Source: Varroa destructor
Taxonomy: Eukaryota > Arthropoda > Arachnida > Mesostigmata > Varroidae
DNA: 64,000 nucleotides
Assembly: GCF_002443255.2 (NCBI RefSeq)
Contig: NW_019211456.1
Span: 14,964,229 to 15,028,228 of the forward strand
Direction: 5' to 3'
Made by a program: the position numbers and the translations under genes. Positions 1-14,989 of the stretch are shown here, in pieces. The notes under the pieces were generated by a model. It searched no databases, was not told where the DNA came from, and saw nothing but the letters and a program-made list of their open reading frames with translations. The first letter of the stretch is position 1. Each line of letters opens with the position of its first letter.

Positions 1-646
1 CTCACGATCCCGATGACCATACTCTAGACAATATTTCGTCGTCGCACAGATAGCTAGAACATTGAGGTATAGACTGCTAGGAAAACAGACCGATGCAGGT
101 GAAAAAAGAAAACTCAGATTATCGCAGAAGTTTGGCTGCCCATTTGGCCTAAACCAAATGCGCAGACCTAATGCAAGCAAGTCACTGTACCTACTATGAG
201 CACCAAAATCGTTGCGATAAGCACTCGAACATTTTTTTTTACTACGGAGCTGTTTCCTATGCATCTGAATGACTGACAATGGGAAGGCCAGCAGACTCCT
301 GTGGCGCTATTACCGACAGTATTATCTCAGAGTTGCCGAACGGTCGTACTAAACAATACAGTCGCAATCGCTGAATCTAATATTAATATGAAGGTCATGA
401 TGAAAAGTGTCGTTAAATGTCTATGTAACAGAAACAGCATCTGAGAACGTCATGCGTTAGTTCGAAAATGACATGGGAACCGCTTTTAAAAACGAAATAC
501 CAATATGAAAGCTTTTACTGAAGGATGCGCTTACGATAAAAGGTCATCGTGCGTGTACCAACAGGACGCACCCATTTGATTGGGGCAAATCTAGTTATCA
601 AATGAAGTTACTGGCGTTTAACAGATGCATCTACGGGTAAACTAAC
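1..646 (-). other. WNK intron 9, incomplete
   Basis: Intron following exon 9, running off the left edge. I looked on the minus strand for the continuation of the OSR1_C domain and saw none. No repeats or other features stand out. Confidence 0.7.
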
Positions 647-830
647 CTGTGAGCGTGGACATAGCTTTGGCAACTTCGTCAGCCGTATCGATGTCCATGT
701 CAAAATGAAACTGGATAGCTTCATTCTCCTTATGTTTATCCTTGCGTTTCTTCGGATCAAGGATGCGTACACGCATGTCAAGCTTCGAATTTGTTGAGCT
801 CAATGTTTTTTCGCGGTCACAAAATTCGAC
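647..830 (-). CDS. Wnk: WNK exon 9: OSR1_C/PF2-like autoregulatory domain, most of it
   Basis: Residues 518-578 plus one base. The peptide begins [12 protein letters not shown] and carries [20 protein letters not shown] followed by [19 protein letters not shown]. This is the first PF2-like (OSR1_C family) domain that follows WNK kinase domains and, by family knowledge, helps autoinhibition and binding of RFx[V/I] peptides. Acceptor TTCTCAACAG|, donor ACAG|GTTAGT, exit phase 1. The last part of the domain and the long C-terminal tail should lie left of position 1; I found no matching exon in 1-646. Confidence 0.94.
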
Positions 831-3800
831 CTGTTGAGAAAAGACGAAGATGAATTAGTATTTCTGCAGCGAAATGCTAGAGCTCACACAAAAATTACGT
901 CCATAATGATAACAAAAATGACGAGAATAACGGTGATCATTCCTACGGCTTGCCTTGATACCCAGATCGTCCTGGAAGAAGTCCATATGCAACAATTCCT
1001 TAATTGTAGGTCGTTCAGCCCTATTTAACCTTATACATTGTCCTATGATATCCTTCAGTTCAGGAGATTCCACCTGAAAACGCACAAGATCAACATTTTA
1101 TTGTTAGTGGATTGCATTAGAGTTAGCACAATTTGTGGTGTTTAAAGAATAAAGCTCAATACGTTGACTAAGTCCTTATCCAGCTTATCAGGCCTATGAA
1201 AAAAGTCCTTTAATAAAGATCTAATCTTTTCTTGCTATTAACGTATGAAAGAACGCATACTAAAATCAGCATACCTCATACCGAAGGCATTTCATCCTCA
1301 TTGATTATATTAGCCCCTAATGTAAGTTGTGAGATGCATATTTTGCGCCCCTTCGTTTATTGCACCCCGTTGGAGGAATTACCTTTTATGCCCACAAAAG
1401 CGTCTATTTGACACAAATGTGACCTATATAGGTGTATGAATAAGCGTATAGATTATAGAAAATGCCTGAACATGATAACAACAATGACGAGAACAGGTTT
1501 TCACGAAGGTTATATTGCGCTTGTGCCAGTCATAAACTCCTAAGTCTATTCTTTACCGAAGAGCAATGAAAGGCAGCTTATATTGTGAGCATAACAGTAT
1601 GTTGCATGTGACAGCATCCAAGTTCTGCATGCAAATGTGGCATAAACGGGTGAAAAACTGACAACTTGTTGAAGAGGCTACGATTCGGGTTTATAACGAA
1701 ATCTCGAAAAGGACGAACAAAAGTTAGGACAGTTGTTCTAACGTTTACATCTACTCCTCTGCCAGAATCAATCTCGTAGAGACACTACAGGCAAAAATAA
1801 GGGGCAAACCGCTTTTTTGTATCTATTTGATATAACCCAATCGATCGGCTGTCAACTCAGACATAAATTCCGGTTCCAGCAGTATGAACATTTAAAAAGA
1901 ATCCCCGTAGTTTAATGTGAACTAGCACGCTTTGCCACAATCTGTAAGGGTATCCTCGAAATAGCTGACAACAAACGCAAGTGCAACATGTTTCTCATAG
2001 CTGCGACGAATAGTCCTGGCCCAATCCAATGGGCACATCTGTTAGGAGAAGCTTTTCCTTGATACGCTGTCTCGTGGAGATTAAATTCTAAACTTATTGG
2101 CAAAATTGCTAGACACCTTCGTTCTGCTTGAGCACAGAAGCAACGGAAATGAGATTGTTTCCGTTTGTTTTTCTTGTTTTTTTCTCTTTTTGACAACTTA
2201 GTACCCAGGAAAAGGCCTGCATTTTTAGATACGTATCTTTGGCCGCTATGCGCCAGCTTGCACGCCGTTGACCTTTCAAGATTGACTTGCAACTTCGATA
2301 CACGCCAGATCAAAGTACAGATAATAACCAATGGTAAATGCTAAAAAGTGAAGATGATGCATTGTTTCGAGACATACTCTAAGGTGCTAGCAAAGTACTA
2401 TAATACGTAGGCGGAGATTACACAAATTTTTACTATGCTCATTTTCATGTATGTTTATGTGTTCACCTATCTGTAGAGTTTGCTCAAAGATGCAGGTCAA
2501 CAAGATGTAGTCGTATCATTTGGTTTTAGGTCGAATAATATATTAGTACAAACGTGTACGCATTGATTCACTCGCTCAGCCTTCTCATGCTTTTTTTGCG
2601 CCCAAGACCGGTGAGGTTGTTGACGCTCAAGGTCGACTAGAATCTAGAACTTAGCATTTGTTGTTACATCAGTGCGAACCGCCGTCATTTTACACGCCTT
2701 CCTTGTACTTTAATTATTATAACCGCAGATCTTCCCATCTGTAGACCAAGAAGGTAGCCTTGGTCCATCAGCTTGCTAAGAGGCAGCCCTCTCTGCGATG
2801 AAGTCTGACTCAGCATGAAAGAGAAGACGTGTTTGCAGTACTAAAGATGAGCCCTGAAGCCATCGCTTGACAACTTCAAGCGTCACTTGGCTTCGTTCAG
2901 CCGTGTCTATTTGCTAACAGCTGAACTGTAATGCGCCATAGCTCTGTTTCATGTCGGCCGTCCTACTGGGCAGAAGTAAAGCAGTGATCTCAATCGACCG
3001 CAGCATCTCATAATGATATTGACGGCTGGGGCAAGATCTGATGGCGTTCTTTACTTTACGAGTACTTGTGGAAAAGCCTAGCTGGTATCGGGTAGTCATT
3101 GCGGGCAGCCGCGACAACGCTTAGCATGACGCGCAATTACGGCGAAAGCCTCTCGCAGCACATGTGCGTCGGAGGCGAACATGAGTGTCAATTTCAGCTA
3201 ACCGAACCTCATTATTCTGATCGCAGTAGAGCATCTCTGATAATTCTCTGAGTTAGATAATGGTCAAGTGGAGGAACAACGACCGTCTCAATTCTAAATG
3301 TTCAATGTACGCTGAAACAGAACCAAGGCGTTTGCATATTTTAAGGCTAGCAGTGTCATTTTACAAGAGCACGATAATATAATAGTATGAAATTTCGAAG
3401 CTACCAAGGACCTGGCTGCAGATCTTTACCTAGTTTTCTACTAGGGGCCAAGAAAGTGTTATGGGCATATAAACGCGGTTTCCTTATTGACGAACCTATA
3501 ATTCACTATCGTATGTATTCACTTACTTTATCGAAGCACTGGGGACGAGTTCCGCTCGTGACCTTTTTATAGATCTGCGCGGGGCCGGAACACTCGGCAT
3601 ATGGGTACTCTGAGGTAGCCATCTCTAACATACACATCCCTGTAAAAAGATAAAGTATTAAATGCTATTCAGTGTAATTACTACAAAGAATACGTTACTA
3701 TAAAGTAAACCATAATTTATCCCAAACATCATGGCATACAAGAGTCATAATCGCAACTAGACAGTTTCAGTGATCCCAACAGTGGGCAAAAAAAATGCGC

Positions 3801-6800
3801 AATATTTTTATGAAAGAACCTCTGGGGCAGCTAGCCTCAACGAAAGCACGTAGCAATTAACTGTGCACGACCGTACAAAGCATTCGGATGAAGCAATTTT
3901 AGATTACCAAAACGCAAAATAACAGATCTTTCTAATGATTTTAATGCCAATTACACATTGATAAATTGTCGACATCAGCAATATTTGGAGTAGTTTATAA
4001 TAACTGTAAAAGTTAAAGTACGTTGATATAGATGTTTTGATCTAACTACGGTAAACATTTTAAGTTAAAAACAGCTGCCTTCAATTCGTAGCCTTCAAGG
4101 TAAGATTTTATAGGAACGATATTCAAATCAATATCAACCGATTTTATATTTTTGCAGGCAGGTCGCTAAAAGGCCTAGCGGTTATCGTGTATACTACTAC
4201 GGGGCAATTTGTGTCTCGTTCAAAATTAGGGATATATTAAGCTTCATCAGGAAGTCTTGAATATCATCCCGGTTTCAAGACTTGAGCCCAAGTCGCTTAC
4301 ACGGTTGAGTCCGCGTTTGCGCGCTTGAATGGCTTCCATTTCGAACTATTCCGTTTTTGTTCATCCTTTTGCGAAACGTGCAGGGTATATAGCAAATAAT
4401 CTGAATCTAGGCACGATGATATAAATCATGATTCTCCGCTTGAGTGGAATAGTCGAAAAATTACTTAGACCAGGCTTTAGTTGTTCTAAGAGAAAGAAGC
4501 CGAGTTGGCCCGAACAGTTGATGCCCTGGCCTTTGGGACAATCGCAGATAGATAAACCCTATTCGACGCTAAGGGCGCTAAACTTCTTCTCGAGTGGAGA
4601 AGAACAGTGGCAACATTGGGTAATATACGGCATTGCCGTAACGAAAAAAACAGACACTAATACCGGAGTAAATACATGGATACCGAGGAAGAGACCCGAA
4701 GGTCCGTGTCTGACAAAAAAAAACAAAATGAGTGAAGACCATTTATCGCACCGCACGTGACCGCACTGGCTAAATAGCTCTTACTTGCACCGTAGCGGCG
4801 TGAAGACCTGTGTTTGTTACTCACGCCTTTCATCTAATTGAGTGACATTAAACCCGCTCGCTTAGAAAAATGATGTTGCTGCTGCTTCAAGAAGGCATAA
4901 TGTCGTATTAACTCATCGTTGTTTAACATATAAATGTTGCGTAATATTTTTCTATGAAGCAGTTTGATCTAAAAGAAAGTGGTGAACAAGGGTGAAGCCT
5001 TAAAGATGGCCACTTATTACAAACGAAGCATAGGATATCGTTTTACGTTCGTTTGACAAAATCAGGACAGTATAGGAGCCTACTATTGCGGAACTCCGAA
5101 TTGGATGACTACAAACTGTAATCATGTCTGTTTAACGTAGTCTAGCAGCATTCACTGTAGAGGTAAAGCTATTTCAAAAATTGCGTAAGATTAGTCACAA
5201 GGTCCTAACCAAGGATAATAAAGTATTTGTTCTAGGCTCACACTGCATGTAGTTAATTTATATAGTATTCACAAGCAATCCATCACTTTACAACCTTTAC
5301 TTGACTGTGTACGTAACCAGGTCTGTCCTTCAATTCTCTGTTCTTCGTTCGTTGCATCCTCCAGGTGCAAAATATTTAACAGTCCAAATAGGAACGCCAA
5401 CCTCTCGCAGATACGCAGAGGAATAGGGCTCGATGAAACTAAAGTGTTCAACTATGCATAGGTAATAAAACAACAAAATTCAACAAAGACAGGATTGCCC
5501 TATCCATGTGGAACACAGATACGATTTATCTAACACTGTATCATAAATGTGATTACAGTGAGGCCATTTTTGTGTTAATTACTTCACGGAAGGTACAGCT
5601 GTTTGAAGGGACCAGCCTTAAACGCCAAAAATACTTGTAAGTGCCCCAATCAACAAACGGCACTTCTGTCGAGCTAATTTCTTCGTAACATCGTTCGTTC
5701 AGAGATTATTGTTGTAGAAAACAAAAAGACTCATTTAAAAAAAGCATTTGCAATTCTTACAAGTTAGGTTTTGATAATTATTATAAAGCTCATAGACACT
5801 ATACTGAAATCTATAAAGCAGGTCAAAAATCAAACCAAAATCCATATGTATCTAAATACCTATAAGAGCTTCACTGTTTCCAGTTATTTACTTACCAAAA
5901 GCATATACGTCAACGGATTCGTCGTAGTGTTCCTCGTACATCTCCGGAGCCATGAATTCGGGGGTGCCAATCACAGACTTGGCGAAACTCCGGTTTTTTA
6001 AGGTCGCTAGCCCCAAATCACCGATCTTCACCGATCCAGTAGTGCCTATGACAATTTTTGTTCAATATGAAACGTAAGTATTTTATGTATGAGGTCAAAG
6101 GTTTACTAGGTTTTTGAGTTAGGGCAAGCGCAGCTACGTTCAGTTGTAAGCCAACTTCAAAAGCATGCTTTCTCATAGAAACAAATTGGCCATTGTTGGC
6201 AATTGCTTGTAGTCGATGTGGCATGGTATCTTCAACTGTTCATTGTTTTTCGTTGTTCAAGTAGCAAATGCGAGGACATCGTTCGGGACGACTTCATGGC
6301 TTGACTTCATATTGAAGTTCATTTCCACATAAATAATATTTCTTAACCAGAAGCAAAGGCTTAAATGTACTGAAACTGAATCTAACACCTAACTGATAGT
6401 GCAGCGGGCAACGATAGAAAATACCTGTGGATCCATGCCAATGCGAGAACATTATTTGGCGGATGTTACAGAATATGTTACTGGAAGTTCTGCTGAGGAA
6501 ATTGTTTTTCTTTCGATCATTGCATATAGATTTCCCTGTTCGTACCTAATAACTCGTGAACGAGTTAGCCACTATGAGTATTTATAATTTCCGTCTATAT
6601 ACACATAAGCCGTAGAACCATTGAACTGCAGTGGCCATCTTTTGTAGCTTGTATAACTGTTCTATTTATTTAATCGAGTTGCCGAACGCGGATTGTTCGT
6701 CGAGTATTGATTCAACAGACTGATGAAAACGCAAATATGTTCAGTAAAAGGGACGTATTTATGTCATAGTTACTTCGTAAAAAAACGTTAAGTTTTTAAG

Positions 6801-9800
6801 TAAGGTAAGTAAAAAACTAACCAGTGATAAAAATGTTGTCACATTTAAGGTCTCGGTGTATGATAGGCGGCTGTCTCGAGTGCAGAAACATAAGACCCTT
6901 CAAAATCTGGCGACACCAGCTTTTGAGCACTTTGATATTGATCTTTTTAAATCTCCGCAGATACGTTTTAAGGGTGCCCGACGTCATGAGCTCAGTGATG
7001 AGTACGACAATCTTGCGTTTGTTTGACGTTGTATCCTCCCAACTATCGAAGAACCGTACAATGTTTGGGTGTTGTAGCCCTTTCAACATTTCCGCCTGAA
7101 AAACGTAATTTTAGTGGTAAAAAACCTAATCACTTGGTAAACGAAAAAATGTATACTCTACTCAACCGTTTTCTAAAAATGGCCTCGCTTGATTATTAAA
7201 CATCTCGAAACAGGATTTACAGTTTTAGATGAAGTCATTTATCATTCGAGACCTAATATTTAGTTTGGTTTAAAAACCTTATTAAGAATTAAGTTAGTAA
7301 ATTTTAAAACCACATCTAGAACATCCTGAAACAAACGGCTCAATGCACGGCCACTGCTAACTCTCCAATCGAAGACTTCACGCACTTTCTGTCCAATTGA
7401 AATTCACACGATACGTAGCGAATACTGATTTCCCCATACCGTGTCAAAACGATATTTTCCGTTCATGAAGATCATTTCTCCTTTGTCTATTTCGGTTCAA
7501 CTAAACAAACACTCTTCCAACTTGTTTTCCTGAATGGATCTTCTCGAATTCATCGTGTGCGGCTACCTTGGTTTATTCGTTCGCTCTGAAGCACTTACCC
7601 ATGGCTTGTTTACCCCACTCTCTAATTTAAACTCGCCCTTCAATATAAACGTAACATCGTCGTCTGTCATTTGCTTGATTCAATTCGTTTGAAAACTTCT
7701 GCCGCGTAACATTTTGACAAAACCAACCTCAAAAAAGGACGGTGGTTTACTAATTATTTCTAAAGGCAAAAAATTTCTGATCGATCTGCCAGCGTCATAG
7801 ACTCATGCCTCATAGACAGTTGCATAGACTCATAATAATAGATCTAAATTAGTAAAGCGGCTGTAGTTATTTACGAAGAGATAAAATCGAGAAACAATAT
7901 CTGAGCGAGACAACGGAGTAGGGACATAGGTGCACAAGTTAATTTGAGGAAACCAGAGGACTATGAGCGAATAGAGTTCTATAGAGAATAAATTCTGCGA
8001 ACAACTAGCGCATTCGACTGCCTTTTCATTGACAACCGCGGGAAGAACTTTAAGCCCAGAATTGGCATAAGCGTGCGCAAAGCAGATGACACGTGCACGA
8101 CCGCTGACGCGGAGGGGCGCCTGAAATTTGGGAAGCGGAATCCCACCGCTAAACAGGCTCCCTTTCGAGAAGAACAAGTCTAGGTGTTTCGCTAGCTGGC
8201 CTGACTCTTCTAAATAATAGACTATGTGAAAGCGGACGTTCTTTCCCTTCAGTAAAGGCAGTAACCTGTAACAACGACGTCAAGGTGCACATGACTATGA
8301 TAAAGAAGGATTCTAACAAACCATATTCTATACTGTATAGTAAAGCTTCCATCGCCGTATTCCATCGTATTATCATCGCAGACGGAACATTACTTTAATA
8401 TTGTAAACCATGCAGATAACCTATTAACATTACGACGGCGTGCATAAGATCTAAAATCTCATAATAATGTCGTTGTGTCGCTGACCTAATGTTAGCAGGG
8501 GAACCTGACGATTCTGCGTATTGCCTCGAAGATTACAGACGACGCATCTTGTAATGAGGCATATATACCTCAAAAAACTACGTTCAGCTACGGTCGTCAC
8601 TGCGGTGGTATACCGACACGTCGCGTTGGACAACAGTCGTATAATTTTAATGTACAGATATTTGTGTATGTCCATAAAGGTCACAAACTGGAGCTTACCT
8701 CCTCCTTGAAGCGCTGCCTTTCGGCCTTACTGAGCCTTTCCTGTAGCTCGCACCAAGCAACGGCAACTCCTGTCGAGATGTCCAGGCCCTTGTAGACCGT
8801 CTTAAAGCTTCCTCGACCTGTTCGGCGGTAAGGTGTACTACAAATTAACCATTCTAGATCATTACACGCAATATATGCTATTTATTTATGTAAAAGTTGT
8901 TTTTACAAATTATACCGTTCAATTGTTATTAAATTGGCACATCTTAAATTAAATCTAAAATTAATCGTAAAATACTCAAGGGAATCTATGCCATTATGGC
9001 AGGACGTAAATCTTATCCAATGGGTAATACTAAAAGACGAAAGGTAATTTTGTTCATAGCCTACTTACACTACAGTTGTACCTAGAAATGCATTGAATAT
9101 ACTCACTGTCGATAGTCTTGCTCTTAGGTTTAGGGCAATTTTATATAGTGTTGACAAATTTGACATAGTTACTTTCAGTTTTATCTCCTACCACTTTAGG
9201 GTTCCATTTCAATATCTTTTAATGTAACTGGTGAACACTTCTCATCGTTTATAAAGATATATACCGATCTCCTCTTCGAATTTCAGGAAGCGTCCGTCTG
9301 GCGAAGTTGCCCGGGCCTTTACGTTGACATCTTCGTTGTCGGTCAGGTTAGCAATTGCTGGCAATTGACTGGGATCGACCACCTTCATGTCGTCATCAGA
9401 GAGTAGTTAGATGTTGAATGTATTTATACTCCACTCTAATAATGACTTAATTCAATGACCACCACTTTGCTTGTGAGCACCTTTTCGGCTTTAGCAAAGC
9501 GAAGTTGAGCAAAGCGAACTCTTATTCCATAAGAGACATTTTTTTGTATTGGGGGATATCGTTTGCAATCAGCGCCTCAGACTTATTTAGTTCTAACAGA
9601 AGGCGTGACGCCATTCACCGAAAGTTCGTCACCCATTCAACACTGACGCTTATCGATCCCGCTATTACGGATAAGGATACAAACGCCTCCATCTGGACGT
9701 CAGATCTCATCGTAAAACTAAATCAAAGAAGAATAGCATTTCTTAACAGTATCATGCATTGCGACATCATCAATTAGCTTTCGAATTATCTTTCATCGAT

Positions 9801-12800
9801 ATATATATATATATACGAGACCTTTCACACAGTTAGTTGACAGGTCAACAGGTGTACAGCGTTGATACTGACATAATTCAAATTGCCATCGTTTCTACCT
9901 TAAGCTAATATAGCTTACCTGCTTGTCCATCACGGTATGTAATGTAACCATGTCCATAGCCAAACCTGGAAGACCTGGCAGAACTTCTCCTGACTCCTCG
10001 TCTCCGACACAACCCAAAAGCCTAACGAGAAAGTTTATCGCAAACAATAATAAACAGATATTTAACTCTGTGTTCTGCGAATTATATATGACAAAACTAA
10101 TAAACTAAAAATCGTTCTTAAAAGCTATCACAGTAGTACAAGAACAACGCTGCCTGCAATTTGCATATCACAGCTGGCGCTGAGTTGCTTTATATGATGA
10201 TTTATGAAGTACTATGGGATCGGACGGTGTAATTATATTTTCTAACTTAAAACACGTGTCTACCTGCAACCTCTAAGACACTTAAAGATCAGTTTTTCTT
10301 TAGGTTTTTATGTAGAATAGCTGCAGAAATAGAAAGAATTCACTAAAGTTATACAACGTCCCTCGATAGAGAACGAAGACTTAAAATTTCGAAGTTTGGG
10401 TAGCCAAAACACAAAGAAGACAGAATTTTTTCTAAATAGGCCACCTACATTTGTGTTATGCAGTGACACGGATGTATAAACGTCTTCAATATTAAAGATA
10501 GCTTCTATTCGTATCTATGTAATCTGTTTGCATGGAGCTTTCGTTTGGAACCTGCTTCAAATCTCTACAAAAATGAACAACCAGTTATTTAGGTCGTTTT
10601 ATCAAGCGTTAAACCTTAAAAACGATTTGTGGAGTAATGGCTTCTCTTGTTTTTTAAAAACTTCCTTTTCCCACTTACCACGCGAAAAGAAAATCTAAGA
10701 GAACCTTCCACCTGGTACATTTGTATTTTCGTGGAAAATTTTTGTGGAAAAGGATGTATTTCCGACACCTTCTGAATTATATATTTCGACGAGATCAGGT
10801 GCCTGAAAATAGTTTGCCAACTTTGAAAGGAGTATCCGGTGAAAACGTTTCCTAAGATTACTAATTATTTATGAACACGGGGTCATAGCTTTGAAGACAT
10901 CTATTATTTCTTACAATACATAACTGAAAGAACATTTTATTTTTATGTTTACGTTCCTGCGTTACGCTATGTTATTTGAGTAACGGATCGTGCCAATTTA
11001 ATATCAGGACTGCACAGATCATTGTTTAGAATAGTATCGAATTCATCGCAAAATTAGCCGAAATAGCAAGGTCAGTGTCAACAGCCTAAAGCAACAGACG
11101 TTTATAAACAAGACTTGCCTACAAAACCTTATATTCATCACGTCGTCGTTGTCGTTATCGTCTACCCAAAGTTTTTCGCTTTCATGCTGTGGAAAGAGGT
11201 GCCCTCGATGCACAGAAACAAACACACTTCAAAGGGAAAGCACCAAATGCTTCTATTCCAGAATCGAGCGCTCAATGCTGTTACCATAAATTATACTACA
11301 AGGGTTAAAGAGCTGCACAGCTTCTGCTAGCCGCGACACGTGAAGGGGTCTGCTGCCTGTTAGGTCTTCTCTCGGAGGCATAATAGTAACAGTATTAATA
11401 GAGTGGCAACAGTGGATTGAACTCGAGACCGCCAGGAAAAATCGAAGCGACCGCATTCGAGGCCTTACCTACCTTCCTTTAACTGCCCAACCTCTCCATT
11501 CTACCTGTCTGTGATCCTGAGATCGCTTGCCGCATCTAACCGCGGCATAGAACTAACCCTGACAATTAGTTGTACGACCGATTGAAAGAACCAGGAACCC
11601 GATAACGCGAACCGTACTCGCCAAGAAATGGCAGTTTGTCTAAGAAGCAACAGCGCTAGACAATGTAGGTAGCAGCAAGTACTATACTTTGAAAGCATTG
11701 TCTAAAGTCTACGCCACTGGACGCGGAACGCATCTGTCTGCTGCATTAATTTATACTTGCTAACATTGCAAATAGGTCCTTGGCTTACACCTCCTACTTT
11801 ATCTCATATAGATTAATAGCGCTGTACAATAGCCCTCAGGTTGTGTGATTCACATGAATATCCGGAATTGCTCCTCTTCGCGCATTTCTTGCGGGGCCTA
11901 CACTTCGACGACGGTTCTCCTCGACGTGATGCCGGAACTAGCAACGGATCAACCGAGGCCAATAGGCACATGTCAACACAAGCAACCCTGCTCATACACG
12001 CACGAAGTAGGCTTTCCGAATAACTCCAAGAACAGCTGCTCATAAGAAATTATACAAAGCAGTATTTTTACCAGTATCTACTGGCTGGCCAAGACCGCCT
12101 ACTTCTAACACCGGTTTCACAATAAAAAATCCAGGTACATGGACAGCAAAACTTGGACTTGCTAGTTTGCTTACCTATTTACAATGCTCTACGCGGGACG
12201 AAATAGAGACAATGAGTGAGTAATTGGTTGCCTGCTATTGTCGCTACATTTGCGACGGTGTGTCGATATCGGACGCGCTGGACGTTAGACATTGGAAGAT
12301 GATCCGTTACGCGATGCGGGCGTACCGCTGTCGCTAACCGCTCTGCAGCATTCTGTACAAGTTGTGGCCATCTTCCCTCGCTCCTGCTCGTTGACTGGAA
12401 GACCGCGTCCGTTAACTCAATCGTACGCATTGCGTCGTACGAGCAGCAACAATGATTTACTGGTAACATCCCCTAATCAGAGCTCATCGAGGAGATCCAC
12501 CAGCGGGCATCGCTACCGGCACCGCTGAACGCGTGGAGAGTCTTCCACAAGATGGCCGATAGCCAACAATGAATATGTTGAAAATCAATTGTTGATATAA
12601 TTGTCGGAAACGAAAGTTACTTCGGAGCGAGCATAACACTTCATCTACATTTTACGTCCCTACAAATCGTCCCAATGTCCTTGACCATAAGACCCGAGTG
12701 TGATATTATTTATCGCGAATAATTCATAAGCTTTGGCACTGTTTTGGAACTATGTTACCCCATCGTCTCTTCCGAAAATGGCTTGAGGCTTGATGGTACA

Positions 12801-14949
12801 GTTTCATGGTACACACTTAGACAATTCAATAGTTTTATTAATACAGCAAGTGGTGGGGTACTATTGATGACGAAAACTGACATATGTATCCTGAGAGCCT
12901 GAATGAGGTCTTTAGTCTATGGGTGTAAGGGTACAGAAATGGAACACGTCAGAGAAAATTCTAAATTTATTTATTTATTTCTTCCTGTCACTGACAATTT
13001 ACAACGGATGTTTTTCAGATTAAATCGAATACTCCCGTCTATGCTATTATGACATTAAATTAAATAATTAATTAGAAAATTATCACAATATCTGTTTCGA
13101 TTTTAGAGAAGCCCGTGTTTGATTTGTTTGCTGAAAATTAAAGTATGGAAAATGAGACATGAGACTTTACACATCTGTATAACTTCTATAATTACAAAAA
13201 ATGTGCTCCACACTGTGGATTAATCAAAATCTCTGCTAGGCAGACCTCAGAGGTCCAGTGGGAAGATTCCTTTACATCGAAGATGTATGACGATAATCGA
13301 ATGTACGTTTCTAAAACCGACCGTACCACAACGATCTGAACACAACGACCATCGCATGACTCTAAACCTACTCGTTCAGCAAAATACTTCTCGGAACAAA
13401 TAAAAGCACGTTAATAATTACAATGAAAATACTAATCTGAGTAATGCCCTTGTATGCTGTAATCAGACACAATCCTCCTAACATTTCTGTATAACTGAGG
13501 AAGACAATAATATTGAACTTTGCCTCACAAGAATCAATCGTCACTTCCTCAATGAGCATTCCTAAAATCTTCGAGATGAACGCACTGCATAAGCATTGCC
13601 TTAATAAAGACCACAAAAAAAAGAAACTATTTTATAGCAAAGCTGGTTTGAACTGACAGAATAAACGGGTAAACTGCTTATAGGAAACATATATTTCTGC
13701 AGAACTAATATACCTACTTTTTGATTTAGACAAAAAGAGCTTTATAACTTTATATAACAGCGAATGTGTACTGACAACTTTTTTTTTTCAAATACCATGT
13801 TTAGCTAAGGGGACTACTTACCGATAAAAATAAATTAAATCTCAGCAGCTTATCGTAAGTTATCAAGGTTGGAGTAAGAGGATACTTGATGGCCAGTAAA
13901 ATTTGTTTTTTTAGATTAAAAGATAAAAAAAAAAAATATTATTTTTCGTTAATATACATTATGCCCTTTTCTCTCTAATCAGATATAGAATATCCGTATG
14001 CAAAACTGTGTTATTCTTTACAGTGCCAGGAGAACATTTCGTCGTTCCGTTTATAACGTTATCAGCAACCAAATTAATCCAGTATGAAATCCGTATGGTA
14101 GCGCAGGCCCCGTTAGGTTTAACACGTCTCAGTCGTTTGATGGATACTGATCCGTCGGCAAGATTCGTCCGGCGGGAGCAGGCCAATGTGAGCTTGAAGG
14201 CTCCGCTTCTTTCGAAGCTATGCAGATAAAACTAGAAGCTCGTAACACTAATCCGTTCCAAACTTAAATAGAACTACCTTATGACATATTCAAGTACTTG
14301 CTAGAAGGCTAGAAAAAGGCTACGACAATTGGTATTGGGCAGTGTTGGGAATGTTTTGCAATATGTGGGATACGGAACTGCCAAATGGATGCATCTAAAA
14401 TAGCCTTTCCAATATTTCCACACACAAGCTTTTTACAGAGCTATATTCCCTATCGTATAGGTGCTGGGTTTCCTATGAAAAAATATAGGCCGTTCTATCC
14501 GATTAGCTACATATTTCACTGAGCCTGACAAACTGCCTGTCCTACTTGATCCTGTTTAAACTGACCAGTATCATTATATTTAATGTTTGTCAATTTGCCG
14601 AGAACGGCTCATTAGCCAAACGCTTCGTATCTTTGCAGGACAACTTCTTGAAGTTATTCTATAAAATTCGTTTCAACAAAATCTTTTCGAAGCGCCTACA
14701 ATGAAGATACTGTATAAACTCTTATATTTATTTAATGTTGCCCCCAAGCCTCAGAAGGCTGTAGGACTACGTAGAAGAACCAGGGTAATAGCCATAGCCC
14801 AAGGAACTAGTCATCTAAATTTGCTTTCTTAAACAAAGCCAAACATTTTCAGGTCGCTATTGAGAAAAATTACACATTAAATTCTACCCGTATTATTTTT
14901 GCCAAATCGTTTTATCGTATACACACTGCAGTCCTTTGTTCCTTGTTCT

Positions 14950-14989
<40 letters not shown>

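Noticed and set aside
948..953. Use of the GT at GCC|GTAGGA as the exon 8 donor
   Set aside because: It leaves phase 1 and would put exon 9 out of the conserved OSR1_C frame; the GC donor five bases earlier preserves it.
1912..2331. 139-codon minus-strand frame inside WNK intron 7
   Set aside because: Exons 7 and 8 join in phase and match the kinase fold without it, and its peptide has no motif.
7830..8177. 115-codon sense-strand frame in WNK intron 4 as an extra exon
   Set aside because: Exons 4 and 5 are contiguous in all WNKs I know (KEE followed by AEML), so an insertion here would disrupt the alphaC region.
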